DNA of 64,000 nt from Rickettsia sp. (GTDB taxonomy: Bacteria; Pseudomonadota; Alphaproteobacteria; Rickettsiales; Rickettsiaceae), in assembly GCA_015657545.1 (NCBI GenBank), contig JADHZC010000011.1, forward strand, positions 131,488 through 195,487. Reading direction: 5' to 3'. The notes beneath the pieces are model-generated. The model worked only from the letters and a program-made list of their open reading frames with translations, made no database searches and was not told where the DNA came from. The stretch's first letter is position 1, and the number at the start of each line of letters is the position of its first letter. Made by a program: the position numbers and the translations under genes. Of this stretch, positions 30,351-40,835 are shown piece after piece.

Positions 30351-30473
30351 TTTGTATTTATGTTATTAAATATTCTAGCAATATTTTTAAGAAAATTTTT
30401 ATATTAATAGCGCCAATTTTTTTGATATATTTTTATCTAAAAAATATTTTTTGTCATTAATAGAAAATATAAA

Positions 30474-31358
30474 TTATTCTTGCATATTATTTAATTGTGC
30501 TGCAATAAAACTATTTATTAATAAGAAGGCTATTGTTAATGGACCTATAGATTTAGGAACAGGAGTTAAATAAGCCACATGTTCTTTAACATTTTCAAAA
30601 TTTACGTCACCAACGGTTTTAATTTTAGAATTTTTATCAAGAATTTTATTTACTCCTACATCTATTACAGTAGCATTTTCATTAAAATATTCTTTAGTAA
30701 AATAATTTGCTTTTCCTATAGCACAAATTACTATGTCTCCTAATTTTGTAATATTTGCTAAATTTTTTGTTTGGGAATGACATATTGTAATTGTAGCATC
30801 TTCTCTTAAAAAAAGTTCTACTAAAGGCTTTCCTACTAAATTTGATCTATTTACTATTACGATATGTTTAGATTTTATTTCTATTTTATAGAACTTTAAT
30901 AATTCTAAACATCCTTGTGCTGTAGGAGGTATAAAACATTGGTTACTTTTACTAAATAAAAGTCCTACGTTAATTGGATTTAACCCATCAATGTCTTTTT
31001 GTGCATTGATTGCATTTAGCAATTTTAATTTATTAAAATTGTCTGGAATGGGCATTTGTAATATAATTCCAGATATTTCCTTTGATTGGTTTAAATTATG
31101 TATGGATTTAATAATATTATCTTCTTTTTCATTTTGTGAAAATTTCTGATGTGATATTTTTATACCTATAGCTTCTGCTATTTGGATTTTTTTCTTAATA
31201 TATAATTGACTGGACTCGTTGTCTCCTAATTGGATAATTGCTATATGTAGTTCTTTTTTGTTTTTTTCTTTAAAAATAGTTATTTTTTTTTGAAGTTCGT
31301 ATATTATGTTTTTTGACAAGGTAACGCTGTCAATAATTTTTGCTTTTGTTATAGACAT
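30474..31358 (-). CDS. folD: Methylenetetrahydrofolate dehydrogenase/cyclohydrolase
   Basis: SGIILQMPIPDNFNKLKLLNAINAQKDIDGLNPINVG, VNRSNLVGKPLVELFL, GPLTIAFLLINS. Confidence 0.97.
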   Translation of the reverse strand: MSITKAKIIDSVTLSKNIIYELQKKITIFKEKNKKELHIAIIQLGDNESSQLYIKKKIQIAEAIGIKISHQKFSQNEKEDNIIKSIHNLNQSKEISGIILQMPIPDNFNKLKLLNAINAQKDIDGLNPINVGLLFSKSNQCFIPPTAQGCLELLKFYKIEIKSKHIVIVNRSNLVGKPLVELFLREDATITICHSQTKNLANITKLGDIVICAIGKANYFTKEYFNENATVIDVGVNKILDKNSKIKTVGDVNFENVKEHVAYLTPVPKSIGPLTIAFLLINSFIAAQLNNMQE

Positions 31359-31389
31359 ATAGTTTTTTACAATTATTTTGTAGATATTT

Positions 31390-31438
31390 TATAAATAAAT
31401 AATTTAAATTAAATATTAATTTAAATTATTTATTTATA
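31390..31438. repeat. 49-nt perfect inverted repeat between divergent folD and ndk
   Basis: tataaataaataatttaaattaaatattaatttaaattatttatttata; 24-bp arms around one central base. Confidence 0.9.
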
Positions 31439-31490
31439 GCAAATTCTATTGCAAAACACTAGTTTAAAACATTAAATTATATTTGGTATT

Positions 31491-31916
31491 TTGTTTATGA
31501 TTGAAAATAGTTTATCTATTATTAAGCCCGACGCTGTTGAAAGAAATATTATAGGTAAAATCATTACTATGATAGAAGAAGAAGGACTAGAATTGATTGC
31601 TCAAAAAATGATTCATATTTCAGAAAAATTAGCTAAAGAATTTTATTATGAACATAAGGATAGAGTTTTCTTTAAAGATTTAATAAAATATATGACTTCT
31701 TACCCAGTAATAGTTCAAGTAATCAGGGGAGAAAATGCTATTAGTAAATATAGAGAATTAATGGGAGTGACAGATCCTAGGAAAGCTAAAATAAATAGTA
31801 TAAGAAACAGATTTGGTCTTGATATAGAAGCAAATTCTGTACATGGATCTGAGAATTTATCTAGCGCACAAAGAGAAATATCATTATTTTTTTCTCCTGA
31901 AGAAATTTTTATGTAA
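31491..31916 (+). CDS. ndk: Nucleoside diphosphate kinase
   Basis: ENSLSIIKPDAVERNIIGKI, NSVHGSENL active site. Confidence 0.98.
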   Translation: MFMIENSLSIIKPDAVERNIIGKIITMIEEEGLELIAQKMIHISEKLAKEFYYEHKDRVFFKDLIKYMTSYPVIVQVIRGENAISKYRELMGVTDPRKAKINSIRNRFGLDIEANSVHGSENLSSAQREISLFFSPEEIFM

Positions 31917-31930
31917 AAGATAAAAAATTT

Positions 31931-33799
31931 ATGAATCATTTTTATGATGTTATAGTTTTGGGAGGAGGACATGCTGGTTGTGAAGCTGCAAATATTTCTT
32001 CTCAAATAGGCGTTAATACTTTATTAATTACTTTAGAAAAAAATAATATAGGTGCGATGTCTTGTAATCCTTCTATTGGAGGAGTGGGTAAGGGTATTTT
32101 GGTAAAAGAAATAGATGCATTAGATGGTTTGATGGGTTTAGTTATAGACCAATCAGCTATACATTATAAAATGTTAAATAAAAGCAAGGGACCTGCAGTA
32201 TGGGGACCTAGAGCTCAAGCTGATAGAGAATTATATAAAAAAAATATGTATAATGCTCTTTTGAAATGTAAAAATTTAGATCTGTTATATGATTCTGTAC
32301 AAGATTTAAAATTTAAAAATTCATCTATTTATTCTGTTATCACATTAAAAAAAGGAGAAATATTTTGTAACAAGTTAATTATAGCTACAGGAACTTTTTT
32401 GTCTTCTAAAATTCATATAGGTCTAGAAAGTTTTTCTTCAACAAAACTTGGAAATTTTCCTTGTAAAAATAATATTTCTGAAAATTTGAAGTCTCATAAT
32501 TTTCATGTTAAGAGATTTAAAACAGGAACTCCTCCTAGAATAAAGGCTAGTAGCATATGTTTATCAAAATTACAGATTCAAAAACCAGATGCAGAACCTC
32601 AACCATTTTCAGAATTAACAAATAATGTTTTTTGTCCTCAATTGGACTGTTATATTACTCATACTAATTCTAAAACACATCGAATTATAAGTGATAATAT
32701 TAAATTATCATCAATTTATTCTGGGTCTATTGAATCTTCTGGACCAAGATATTGTCCTTCTATAGAAGATAAAATAGTAAGATTCTCAGATAGAAATTCT
32801 CACCAGATATTTTTAGAACCAGAGGGTTTGAATAGTGACATTATTTATCCAAGTGGAATTTCAACTTCATTACCAAAATCCATACAAAATGATTTTATTC
32901 ATAGTATTATAGGTTTGGAAGAATCAGAAATTACTCAATATGGTTATGCTATAGAATATGATTATCTAGATCCTAAGGATTTACATTTTAGTTTAGAAAG
33001 TAAAATTATGAAAAATTTATATTTTGCTGGACAAATCAATGGTACAACGGGATATGAAGAAGCTGCTGCTCAGGGTTTAGTAGCTGGAATTAATGCTGCT
33101 AATTCTGTTTTAAAAAAAGATTCTTTAGCTCTTACTAGGGCTAATTCTTATATAGGATTAATGATTGATGATTTAGTAACTCAGGGAGTTGTAGAGCCGT
33201 ATCGTATGTTTACTTCTAGATCTGAATATAGATTAAGTTTAAGACCAGATAATGCAGATTTGAGATTAACTCCGTTATCTTTTCAATCGGGATTTCTTTC
33301 TGAAATGAGAAAAAATATTTTTGAAAAAAAAAAATCGCAATTAAATAATATAAAGTCTAAATTATTAACTATGTTTTTGACTAAAAATCAAATTCAAAAA
33401 CAAGATATCAAAATTTCTCAAGATGGTGTTAGTAAAAATGCTTTTGAATTATTGGGTATATCACATATTGGTTTAGATTCTGTATTGCAATTATTTCCTA
33501 CTCTTACAAAAGAGAATAAGAAGATATTAAAATATCTAGAAATAGAGTCTAAGTATTCTTATTATTTAAAAAGACAGGAAGAGGAAATAAAATTTATAGA
33601 AAAGGAAGCACAACAAAAAATTCCTGAAAATATTAATTATAATGAAATATTAAGTTTATCTACAGAAGTTAAGGAAAAATTAAAATTACATAAACCTAAA
33701 ACAATTTATGAAGCAAAAAAAATTTCTGGTATAACGCCAACTTCAATATTAGCTTTAATGATATTTTTGAAAATTCAATCTAATATAAGGAATGTTTAA
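31931..33799 (+). CDS. mnmG: tRNA uridine-5-carboxymethylaminomethyl synthesis protein MnmG (GidA)
   Basis: VIVLGGGHAGCEAA, SCNPSIGGVGKG, FAGQINGTTGYEEAAAQGL. Confidence 0.98.
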   Translation: MNHFYDVIVLGGGHAGCEAANISSQIGVNTLLITLEKNNIGAMSCNPSIGGVGKGILVKEIDALDGLMGLVIDQSAIHYKMLNKSKGPAVWGPRAQADRELYKKNMYNALLKCKNLDLLYDSVQDLKFKNSSIYSVITLKKGEIFCNKLIIATGTFLSSKIHIGLESFSSTKLGNFPCKNNISENLKSHNFHVKRFKTGTPPRIKASSICLSKLQIQKPDAEPQPFSELTNNVFCPQLDCYITHTNSKTHRIISDNIKLSSIYSGSIESSGPRYCPSIEDKIVRFSDRNSHQIFLEPEGLNSDIIYPSGISTSLPKSIQNDFIHSIIGLEESEITQYGYAIEYDYLDPKDLHFSLESKIMKNLYFAGQINGTTGYEEAAAQGLVAGINAANSVLKKDSLALTRANSYIGLMIDDLVTQGVVEPYRMFTSRSEYRLSLRPDNADLRLTPLSFQSGFLSEMRKNIFEKKKSQLNNIKSKLLTMFLTKNQIQKQDIKISQDGVSKNAFELLGISHIGLDSVLQLFPTLTKENKKILKYLEIESKYSYYLKRQEEEIKFIEKEAQQKIPENINYNEILSLSTEVKEKLKLHKPKTIYEAKKISGITPTSILALMIFLKIQSNIRNV

Positions 33800-34376
33800 A
33801 GATGTTTCACGTGAAACTTTTAAATCTATTGATTTATATAGAAAATTTCTTCTACAATGGAATCAGAAATTTAATTTAATTTCTAGAAATTCTCAATATT
33901 TGTTATCAGAGCATATAGAAGATGCTATGTCTTTGATGGAACATATATCTTGTCAATCAATCTCTTTAATGGATTTAGGGTCTGGAAATGGAATGCCAGG
34001 ATTAATATTATCGATTTTAGGAGTTACAAATGTTACTTTAATAGAATCAAGTAAAAAAAAAACCTCTTTTTTATTGCAAGCTAAAAAATTTTCAAAAAAT
34101 AATATTTTCATATTTAATGAATTTATAACTTATAAAAATCAGTTAGAATGTGATATTCTTGTATCTAGGGCTTATGGTAAATTAGAAAAAATTCTTTATG
34201 ATACTCAAAATTTTTTTGTGAAAGATAAATATTTATTAATTAAGGGACAAAATTTATTAAATGAGATTTCATCAGCTCAAGAAAATTGGAATTTTGAATA
34301 TAAGATTCATGATATCAAAAAACGTGATTTTACAAAAATTTTAGAATTAAAGAATTTGTCTTTAAAAAAAAGATGA
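33792..34376 (+). CDS. rsmG: 16S rRNA (guanine-N7) methyltransferase RsmG (GidB)
   Basis: DVSRET N-terminus, WNQKFNLISR, MDLGSGNGMPGLIL; follows mnmG. Confidence 0.96.
   Translation: MFKDVSRETFKSIDLYRKFLLQWNQKFNLISRNSQYLLSEHIEDAMSLMEHISCQSISLMDLGSGNGMPGLILSILGVTNVTLIESSKKKTSFLLQAKKFSKNNIFIFNEFITYKNQLECDILVSRAYGKLEKILYDTQNFFVKDKYLLIKGQNLLNEISSAQENWNFEYKIHDIKKRDFTKILELKNLSLKKR
33803..33818. promoter_or_regulatory. parS: parS site embedded in the rsmG coding start
   Basis: tgtttcacgtgaaact (15/16 to consensus), encoding the DVSRET motif. Confidence 0.9.
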
Positions 34377-35137
34377 GAAAATCAAAAATATTTTCAATAG
34401 TTAATCAAAAAGGAGGAGTAGGGAAGACTACTACGGCAGTGAATTTGGCTGCTTCTTTAGCGTTTTTAGGAAAAAAAATTTTATTGATTGATTTAGATGC
34501 ACAAGCTAATTCCTCTAGTGGAATTGGAATAAAACATAATGAACGTTTTTTAACTCTTTATCAGGTTTTAAAAAATTTTAATTCTATTGAAGATGTTGTG
34601 ATTAAAACTGCATTTCCAAATTTGAATTTTATTCCTTCAAATCTCAAAATATCTAGTATTGATATTGAAATATCTAATCTTTCTCAAAGAGAGAGGATTT
34701 TGAGTTGTTCTATATCGAAGATCAGATCTCAATATGATTATATATTTATTGATTGTCCTCCTTCATTGAGCTTGCTTACTATGAATGCTCTTGTCTCTTC
34801 AGATGAAGTTATAATACCTATGATATGTGATTTTTATTCTTTAGAAGGGCTTAGTAGTTTAATATATAGTATTAAAAATATTGAAGATAATTTCAATTCT
34901 AATATCAAAATAGCTGGTATATTATTTACTATGTATGATAAAAGAAATAGACTAACAGAACAAGTAGAACATGAAGTAAGGTCTTATCTTGGAGATTTGG
35001 TTTATAAAACCAATATTCCAAGAAATATAAAATTAGCTGAAGCACCTTCTTATGGAAAGCCAGTATTATTTTATGATAAAAAATGTTTAGGGGCTCTTGC
35101 TTATATGGATTTAGCTCAAGAAATAATGCAATATTAG
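34373..35137 (+). CDS. parA: Chromosome partitioning ATPase ParA
   Basis: VNQKGGVGKTTTAVNLAASLA, LIDLDAQANSSSG. Confidence 0.98.
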   Translation: MRKSKIFSIVNQKGGVGKTTTAVNLAASLAFLGKKILLIDLDAQANSSSGIGIKHNERFLTLYQVLKNFNSIEDVVIKTAFPNLNFIPSNLKISSIDIEISNLSQRERILSCSISKIRSQYDYIFIDCPPSLSLLTMNALVSSDEVIIPMICDFYSLEGLSSLIYSIKNIEDNFNSNIKIAGILFTMYDKRNRLTEQVEHEVRSYLGDLVYKTNIPRNIKLAEAPSYGKPVLFYDKKCLGALAYMDLAQEIMQY

Positions 35138-35155
35138 GTAAAAAAATATTTATAT

Positions 35156-36061
35156 ATGAGTAAAAATAAAGTATTGGGTACAAGTTTATCATCTTTAATA
35201 GATAGTAAAATAACAGAAAATAATAAGATGAATTTTATTAATATTGATCAAATTGAACCGGATCCTAAGCAACCTAGGAGAGTTTTTAACTTAGAATCTT
35301 TAAAAGAATTAGAGATCTCTATTAGAAATTATGGAATTTTACAGCCTATTATTACATATGCTGTTGCATTCAATAAATATAGAATTATATCAGGAGAAAG
35401 GAGATATAGAGCCTCTTTAATGGCTGGTTTAAAACAAATTCCTGTTATAGTAAAAGATTTACAGGAGAATGAATTATTAAAAATATCTCTGATAGAAAAT
35501 ATTCAAAGGGAAAATCTTACGATATTGGAAGAAGCTAGAGCATATAACAAAATATTAGACATTTTTAACTATTCTCATATAGATCTAGCAAATATTTTAG
35601 GTAAAACAAGAAGTCATGTTTCAAATTTAATAAGATTGTTAAAATTGCCTATAACTGTACAGAATATGTTAGAAAAGGGAGAAATATCTTATGGTCATGC
35701 AAGAGCAATAATAGGTCTTGAAAATTCAGAAAAAATTGCTGAAAAGATTAAGTTAGAAAAATGGAGCGTTAGAGAATTAGAAAAATTTATTTCTAAAGAG
35801 ATTAAAAAATTAGAACATGATAAAGTTAAAAATGATCTACCTTTAAAAAAATTGGACAAAAATATTTCTAATATAAGTGATCCTCAATTAGAAAATACTA
35901 ATTTGTCGATTCATGATGATTTTCAGTATTTAACCGATCTAATTAGCAGTAAAATTGCAATGAAGGTAAAATTGGAATCTTCTAAAGATGGGAAAGGAAA
36001 AGTGTCAATTTTTTTTAACAGGTTAGAAGAATTAGAAGGATTTTTGACTAAGTTAAAATAA
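35156..36061 (+). CDS. parB: Chromosome partitioning protein ParB
   Basis: QIEPDPKQPRRVF, ISGERRYRASLMAGL, LIENIQRENLTILEEARAY, KTRSHVSNLIRLL. Confidence 0.98.
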   Translation: MSKNKVLGTSLSSLIDSKITENNKMNFINIDQIEPDPKQPRRVFNLESLKELEISIRNYGILQPIITYAVAFNKYRIISGERRYRASLMAGLKQIPVIVKDLQENELLKISLIENIQRENLTILEEARAYNKILDIFNYSHIDLANILGKTRSHVSNLIRLLKLPITVQNMLEKGEISYGHARAIIGLENSEKIAEKIKLEKWSVRELEKFISKEIKKLEHDKVKNDLPLKKLDKNISNISDPQLENTNLSIHDDFQYLTDLISSKIAMKVKLESSKDGKGKVSIFFNRLEELEGFLTKLK

Positions 36062-36179
36062 AAGCTAATACAGAAAAAGCATAAAAATTTTTTACTTTTC
36101 TAAACTATGGTTTACCTTTATAAAAATATAGCTTAGTATGATATTATTTTTTAATATGAATTATTAAGATCAATTTTTA

Positions 36180-36285
36180 TGGTTTTTCCTTAAAATCTTA
36201 ATAATTTTGAGTTTTTTCCAATATTAGTGTTTTTTTCTATAATCTTAGCTTTAGCAACTTTTATTGTTCAGGTTTCTCAAATTTT
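36180..36285 (+). pseudogene. Decayed 5' fragment of nuoA (upstream copy)
   Basis: atggtttttccttaaaatcttaataattttgagttttttccaatattag... matches the nuoA start at 36676 with an early in-frame stop. Confidence 0.85.
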
Positions 36286-36557
36286 GAATTAGAAAAATTT
36301 ATTTCTAAAGAGATTAAAAAATTAGAACATGATAAAGTGAAAAATGATTTAATTTCAAAAAATTTGGACAAAAATATGTCTAATATAGGTGATCCTCAAT
36401 TAAAAAATACTTAATTTGTTGATTCAGGATGATTTTCAGTATTTAACAGATCTTAATTAGCAGTAAAATTGTAATCTTCTAAAGATTGGAAGGAGAAAGT
36501 ATCAATTTTTTTAACAGGTTAGAAGAATTAGAAGGATTTTTGACTAAATTAAAATAA
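36286..36557 (+). pseudogene. Decayed 3' fragment of parB (downstream copy)
   Basis: ELEKFISKEIKKLEHDKVKNDLISKNLDKNMSNIGDPQLKNT* versus the intact parB C-terminus; stops and indels. Confidence 0.88.
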
Positions 36558-36675
36558 AAACTAATACAGAAAAAGCATAAAAATTTTTTACTTTTCTAAA
36601 CTATGGTTTATCTGTATAAAAATATAGCTTAATATGATATTATTTTTTTAATGTGAATTATTAAGATCAATTTTT

Positions 36676-37050
36676 ATGGTTTTTCCTTATAATCCTAATA
36701 GTTTTGAGTTTTTTCCAATATTAGTGTTTTTTTCTATAGCCTTAGCTTTAGCAATTTTTATTGTTCTGGTTTCTCAAATTTTAGGTAAAAAGATATATAA
36801 TGAAGATAAATTGAAAAGTTATGAATGTGGTTTTGATGCTTTTAGCGATGCAAGAGGTAAATTTGAGGTCAAATTCTATCTTGTAGCTATATTGTTTGTG
36901 ATTTTTGACTTAGAAATTATATTTTTGATTCCTTGGGCTCTAAATTTAAAACATATAAGTAATTTAGGTTTTTTTTCTATGATGTTTTTTTTATTTATTC
37001 TTACTTTAGGTTTTATATATGAATGGAAAAAGGGAGCTTTAGATTGGTAG
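36676..37050 (+). CDS. nuoA: NADH-quinone oxidoreductase subunit A
   Basis: KLKSYECGFDAFSDARGKFEVKFYLVAILFVIFDLEIIFLIPWA. Confidence 0.98.
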   Translation: MVFPYNPNSFEFFPILVFFSIALALAIFIVLVSQILGKKIYNEDKLKSYECGFDAFSDARGKFEVKFYLVAILFVIFDLEIIFLIPWALNLKHISNLGFFSMMFFLFILTLGFIYEWKKGALDW

Positions 37051-37062
37051 GTAATAAAGAAT

Positions 37063-37545
37063 ATGAATAAAAAATTTGTTCAAGATATTTCTAATAAAGG
37101 TTATTTAATATCTAAACTTAATGAGGTAGTTGGTTGGGCTAGGGCTAATTCTTTATGGCCTATGAGTTTTGGTCTTGCTTGTTGTGCAGTTGAAATGATG
37201 CAGACAGCGGGTAGTAGATATGATTTAGAGAAATTTGGAATGTTATTTAGAGCTAGTCCTAGGCAATCAGATTTAATGATAGTTGCAGGTACTTTGACCA
37301 ATAAAATGGCTCCTGCACTTAGACGTGTTTATGATCAGATGGCTGAGCCTAAATATGTTTTGTCTATGGGTAGTTGTGCAAATGGAGGAGGATATTATCA
37401 TTATTCCTATTCTGTTGTTAGAGGATGTGATAGAATACTGCCTGTAGATGTATATGTGCCAGGATGTCCTCCTACAGCAGAAGCTTTGCTTTATGGTTTA
37501 ATGCAATTGCAAAGAAAAATAATCAAAATTCATGAAATTTCTTAA
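37063..37545 (+). CDS. nuoB: NADH-quinone oxidoreductase subunit B
   Basis: [60 protein letters not shown]. Confidence 0.98.
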   Translation: MNKKFVQDISNKGYLISKLNEVVGWARANSLWPMSFGLACCAVEMMQTAGSRYDLEKFGMLFRASPRQSDLMIVAGTLTNKMAPALRRVYDQMAEPKYVLSMGSCANGGGYYHYSYSVVRGCDRILPVDVYVPGCPPTAEALLYGLMQLQRKIIKIHEIS

Positions 37546-38102
37546 TGATGGAAAAAATTTTTACTGAATTTTCTAAACAAAATAAAATTGATTTTTATCC
37601 TTTATCTGTAAGGAATTTTTCAGCTTATAGAGTTTTTGAATTTAGTCATATAGTCAAAATTATTTCGTTTTTAAAATTTCATCCCTATGTAAGGATGACT
37701 ATCTTAATTGATTTATTTTGTGCAGATTTTCCTAATTTAGAAAAGAGATTTGAAATTTCTTATAGCTTTTTAAGTTTAAAATTAAATAAGAGATTTCTAT
37801 TAAAAATTAATATTAGTGAAAATGATTCAATAGGAAGTATTGCCAATATTTTTGTCAATTCTACTTGGTATGAAAGGGAGATATTTGATATGTTTGGTGT
37901 TATTTTTAACTGTAAAATGAATAGAATTCTCACTGATTATGGTTTTAAAGGACATCCGTTGAGAAAGGATTTTCCTTTGAGTGGAAACTTAGAGATCAGA
38001 TATGATAATAATATGAAAAAAATTATTCATGAACCTGTAGTATTAGATCAGGAATTTAGAAATTTTGATTTTGAATCTGAGTGGAAAGGTCCTAATTATT
38101 AA
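37545..38102 (+). CDS. nuoC: NADH-quinone oxidoreductase subunit C
   Basis: [35 protein letters not shown]. Confidence 0.97.
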   Translation: MMEKIFTEFSKQNKIDFYPLSVRNFSAYRVFEFSHIVKIISFLKFHPYVRMTILIDLFCADFPNLEKRFEISYSFLSLKLNKRFLLKINISENDSIGSIANIFVNSTWYEREIFDMFGVIFNCKMNRILTDYGFKGHPLRKDFPLSGNLEIRYDNNMKKIIHEPVVLDQEFRNFDFESEWKGPNY

Positions 38103-38122
38103 AAAATTACTTAATTGGAATT

Positions 38123-39301
38123 ATGAATAGTCAAAAAAAAGAATTGAAAAAAATTAATTTTGGGCCTCAACATCCAGCTACTCATGGTGTTTTACGCCTT
38201 ATTTTGGAGATGGATGGAGAAATTATTAATAAAGTAGAACCCCATATTGGCTTACTGCATAGAGGCACAGAAAAGTTAATTGAACATAAAACATATCTTC
38301 AAGCATTACCTTATTTTGATAGGCTAGATTATGTTTCCCCTATGTCTCAGGAACATGCATTTGTTCTTGCGGTAGAAACATTGCTTGATATTGAAATTCC
38401 AAGAAGAGCTAAATTTATTAGAGTTTTATTTTCTGAGCTTACAAGAATATTAAATCATACATTGAACATAGCAACTCAAGCTTTAGATGTTGGAGCTACT
38501 ACTCCTTTATGTTGGCTTTTTGAGGAAAGAGAAAAAATCATGGAATTTTATGAAAGAGTTTCTGGTTCTAGGATGCATGCTAATTATTTTAGAATAGGTG
38601 GTGTAGCTCAGGATATGACTGATAAATTGATAGAAGATATATCAATTTTTTGTGACTCTTTTGTTAAAGTCATGTCTGATATTGAAACATTACTGAATGA
38701 AAATAGAATATGGAAACAAAGACTTGTTGATATTGGGATTGTATCTCAGCAGGAAGCTATGGATTGGGGATTTTCTGGCCCTATGTTAAGGGGTTCTGGT
38801 ATAAAATGGGATTTAAGAAAATCTAACCCTTATGAAATATATTCTGAGTTAGATTTTCAAATTGTTGTGGGTAAAAATGGAGATTGTTATGATAGATATT
38901 TTGTACGAGTAGAGGAAATATATCAGTCTGTTAAAATGATAAGACAATGTATTGAGAAAATTCCTGTAGGAGAAATCAAAATTGATAATTTTCAAATATC
39001 TCCTCCTAAAAGATCTGATATGAAGACTTCTATGGAAGCTTTAATCAATCATTTCAAGCTTTATACAGAAGGATTTAATGTATTGGAAGGACAAAGCTAT
39101 GGAGTAATTGAGGCTCCCAAAGGAGAATTTGGTGTATATCTCTATTCTGATGGCTCAAATAAGCCATATAGATGTAAAATACGGTCTCCAGGATTTGCTC
39201 ATTTGCAAGCTTTAGATTATATGTCTAAGGGGCATCTTATGGCTGATATAGTTTCTATTATATCTAGTCTTGATATTGTATTTGGAGAAATAGATAGATA
39301 A
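38123..39301 (+). CDS. nuoD: NADH-quinone oxidoreductase subunit D
   Basis: [36 protein letters not shown], terminal DIVFGEIDR. Confidence 0.98.
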   Translation: MNSQKKELKKINFGPQHPATHGVLRLILEMDGEIINKVEPHIGLLHRGTEKLIEHKTYLQALPYFDRLDYVSPMSQEHAFVLAVETLLDIEIPRRAKFIRVLFSELTRILNHTLNIATQALDVGATTPLCWLFEEREKIMEFYERVSGSRMHANYFRIGGVAQDMTDKLIEDISIFCDSFVKVMSDIETLLNENRIWKQRLVDIGIVSQQEAMDWGFSGPMLRGSGIKWDLRKSNPYEIYSELDFQIVVGKNGDCYDRYFVRVEEIYQSVKMIRQCIEKIPVGEIKIDNFQISPPKRSDMKTSMEALINHFKLYTEGFNVLEGQSYGVIEAPKGEFGVYLYSDGSNKPYRCKIRSPGFAHLQALDYMSKGHLMADIVSIISSLDIVFGEIDR

Positions 39302-39326
39302 TTAATAAAAGACAAGATTTTCTAAA

Positions 39327-39815
39327 ATGAGTTTTAAATTTACAGACCAAAATTTAATCAAGGTAAGGCAAAATATAAAACAATATCCTCCAGGGAAAGA
39401 AAAAAGTGCTATTCTTTTTATTCTGAGTTTAGCTCAAGAACAGAACGAAGGCTGGCTTTCTAAAGATTCTTTAGAATATATAGCAGATTTCTTATCTTTG
39501 CCTATACTTAAGATATATGAGATCGCAAGTTTTTATTCAATGTATAATTTGAAAAAAATAGGCAAATATCATTTACAAATTTGTACAAATATTGTTTGTA
39601 TGTTAAGGGGATCTGATAAAATTTTGAATAGTTGTAAAAATTTTTGTTCTAAAAATAAAGATTTTACATTATCAGAAGTAGAATGTTTAGGAGCTTGTGT
39701 TAATTCTCCTGTTGTACAGATTAATGAAAATTATTATGAAAATTTGGATGAGAGCAAGATATCTAATATTTTGCTAAAATTAAATGAGCAAAATTTTCAT
39801 AAAACTGTAAAATAA
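39327..39815 (+). CDS. nuoE: NADH-quinone oxidoreductase subunit E
   Basis: EVASFYSMY-like EIASFYSMYNL, CTNIVCMLRGSD, ECLGACVNSPVVQIN. Confidence 0.97.
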   Translation: MSFKFTDQNLIKVRQNIKQYPPGKEKSAILFILSLAQEQNEGWLSKDSLEYIADFLSLPILKIYEIASFYSMYNLKKIGKYHLQICTNIVCMLRGSDKILNSCKNFCSKNKDFTLSEVECLGACVNSPVVQINENYYENLDESKISNILLKLNEQNFHKTVK

Positions 39816-39846
39816 TATTTTTGTAATTTTATATATTGAAGATTTT

Positions 39847-40254
39847 ATGTTAGAAAATAAAACAATTTCTCTTCATATTCTTTTTTCTGATGGGCAAAAA
39901 ATTGTTAAAAATGACTTATTTTTTGTTTCTTTAGCAACATTTGATGGAGAAATATCTATTTTAAAAGATCACTCAGATTTAGTTACAGAATTAGAAGTCG
40001 GGAAAGTTATTGCTACGCACCACAATAATACGAAAGAAATTTTTTTAATTTATAAAGCTATAGCAATTGTTCGAGATTCTAAAATAGTGGTTACTACAGA
40101 ATTATGTGAAGAAATTCAGTTACAAAATAAAAATCAAATGTTGCATAATATAGAAAAATATCAGGAAGCTTTAAAATTATTAAAAGACAAGAGTGATATA
40201 AATGTTATTAAAAATGAAATCAAGAAATATACTAGTATGATGAAATTTTTTTAG
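39847..40254 (+). CDS. atpC: F1 ATP synthase epsilon subunit
   Basis: LHILFSDGQKIVKNDLFFVSLATFDGEISILKDHSDLVTELEVGKV. Confidence 0.85.
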   Translation: MLENKTISLHILFSDGQKIVKNDLFFVSLATFDGEISILKDHSDLVTELEVGKVIATHHNNTKEIFLIYKAIAIVRDSKIVVTTELCEEIQLQNKNQMLHNIEKYQEALKLLKDKSDINVIKNEIKKYTSMMKFF

Positions 40255-40442
40255 TAATATCCAAGTTTGAATATCAATTTTAAATTATTATTTAAATGGA
40301 TAAAGATAAGTCTTAATTTTGAAATGTTATTACAATGAAGTTGGATTCATTTGTGATCTGAAAACAAAAAATGGCAAATATATTTTATGGATATTGAACA
40401 AAAAAATTATTGAATGATAGAAAAAAAAGATTTCTTAATACA

Positions 40443-40808
40443 TCATTTATTAATAATTTCAATTACATTAACTGCAATTTTGTCATCAACTACTACTATT
40501 TCTCCTTTAGCTATTAACTTATTATTAACAAATATTTGAACAAATTCTCCTATTTTTTGATCTAATTCAATAACTGTTCCTTTATGGAATTTTAGAATTT
40601 TACCTAGATGCATTGTAGTAGAGCCTAATACCACAGAAAGTGAAATTGGAACTTTTGATAAAGATTCTAAATTATTCATAGTTGTATTTTTACTTAAAGA
40701 AGAAGATTCTATTGGAATATTAAGATTATTTTTATTTTGGTTTGTTGCAATAGCATCATCAACTTTTAATGGATCTAAAGCCATTTTTTTATTTTTTAAA
40801 GATGCCAT
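40443..40808 (-). CDS. fliN: Flagellar motor switch protein FliN
   Basis: VPISLSVVLGSTTMHLGKILKFHKGTVIELDQKIGEFVQIFVNNKLIAKGEIVVVDDKIAVNVIEI. Confidence 0.95.
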   Translation of the reverse strand: MASLKNKKMALDPLKVDDAIATNQNKNNLNIPIESSSLSKNTTMNNLESLSKVPISLSVVLGSTTMHLGKILKFHKGTVIELDQKIGEFVQIFVNNKLIAKGEIVVVDDKIAVNVIEIINK

Positions 40809-40835
40809 AAATTTAAAATTTCAAACCTTATTTTA

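Larger units (their letters stand above)
35773..36784 (+). repeat. Two-copy tandem duplication of the parB 3' / nuoA 5' segment; unit about 500 bp, junction at 36285/36286
   Basis: aaattagaaaaatttatttctaaagagattaaaaaattagaacatgataaagt recurs with offset 513; atggttttt ccttataatc context recurs with offset 496. Confidence 0.93.
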
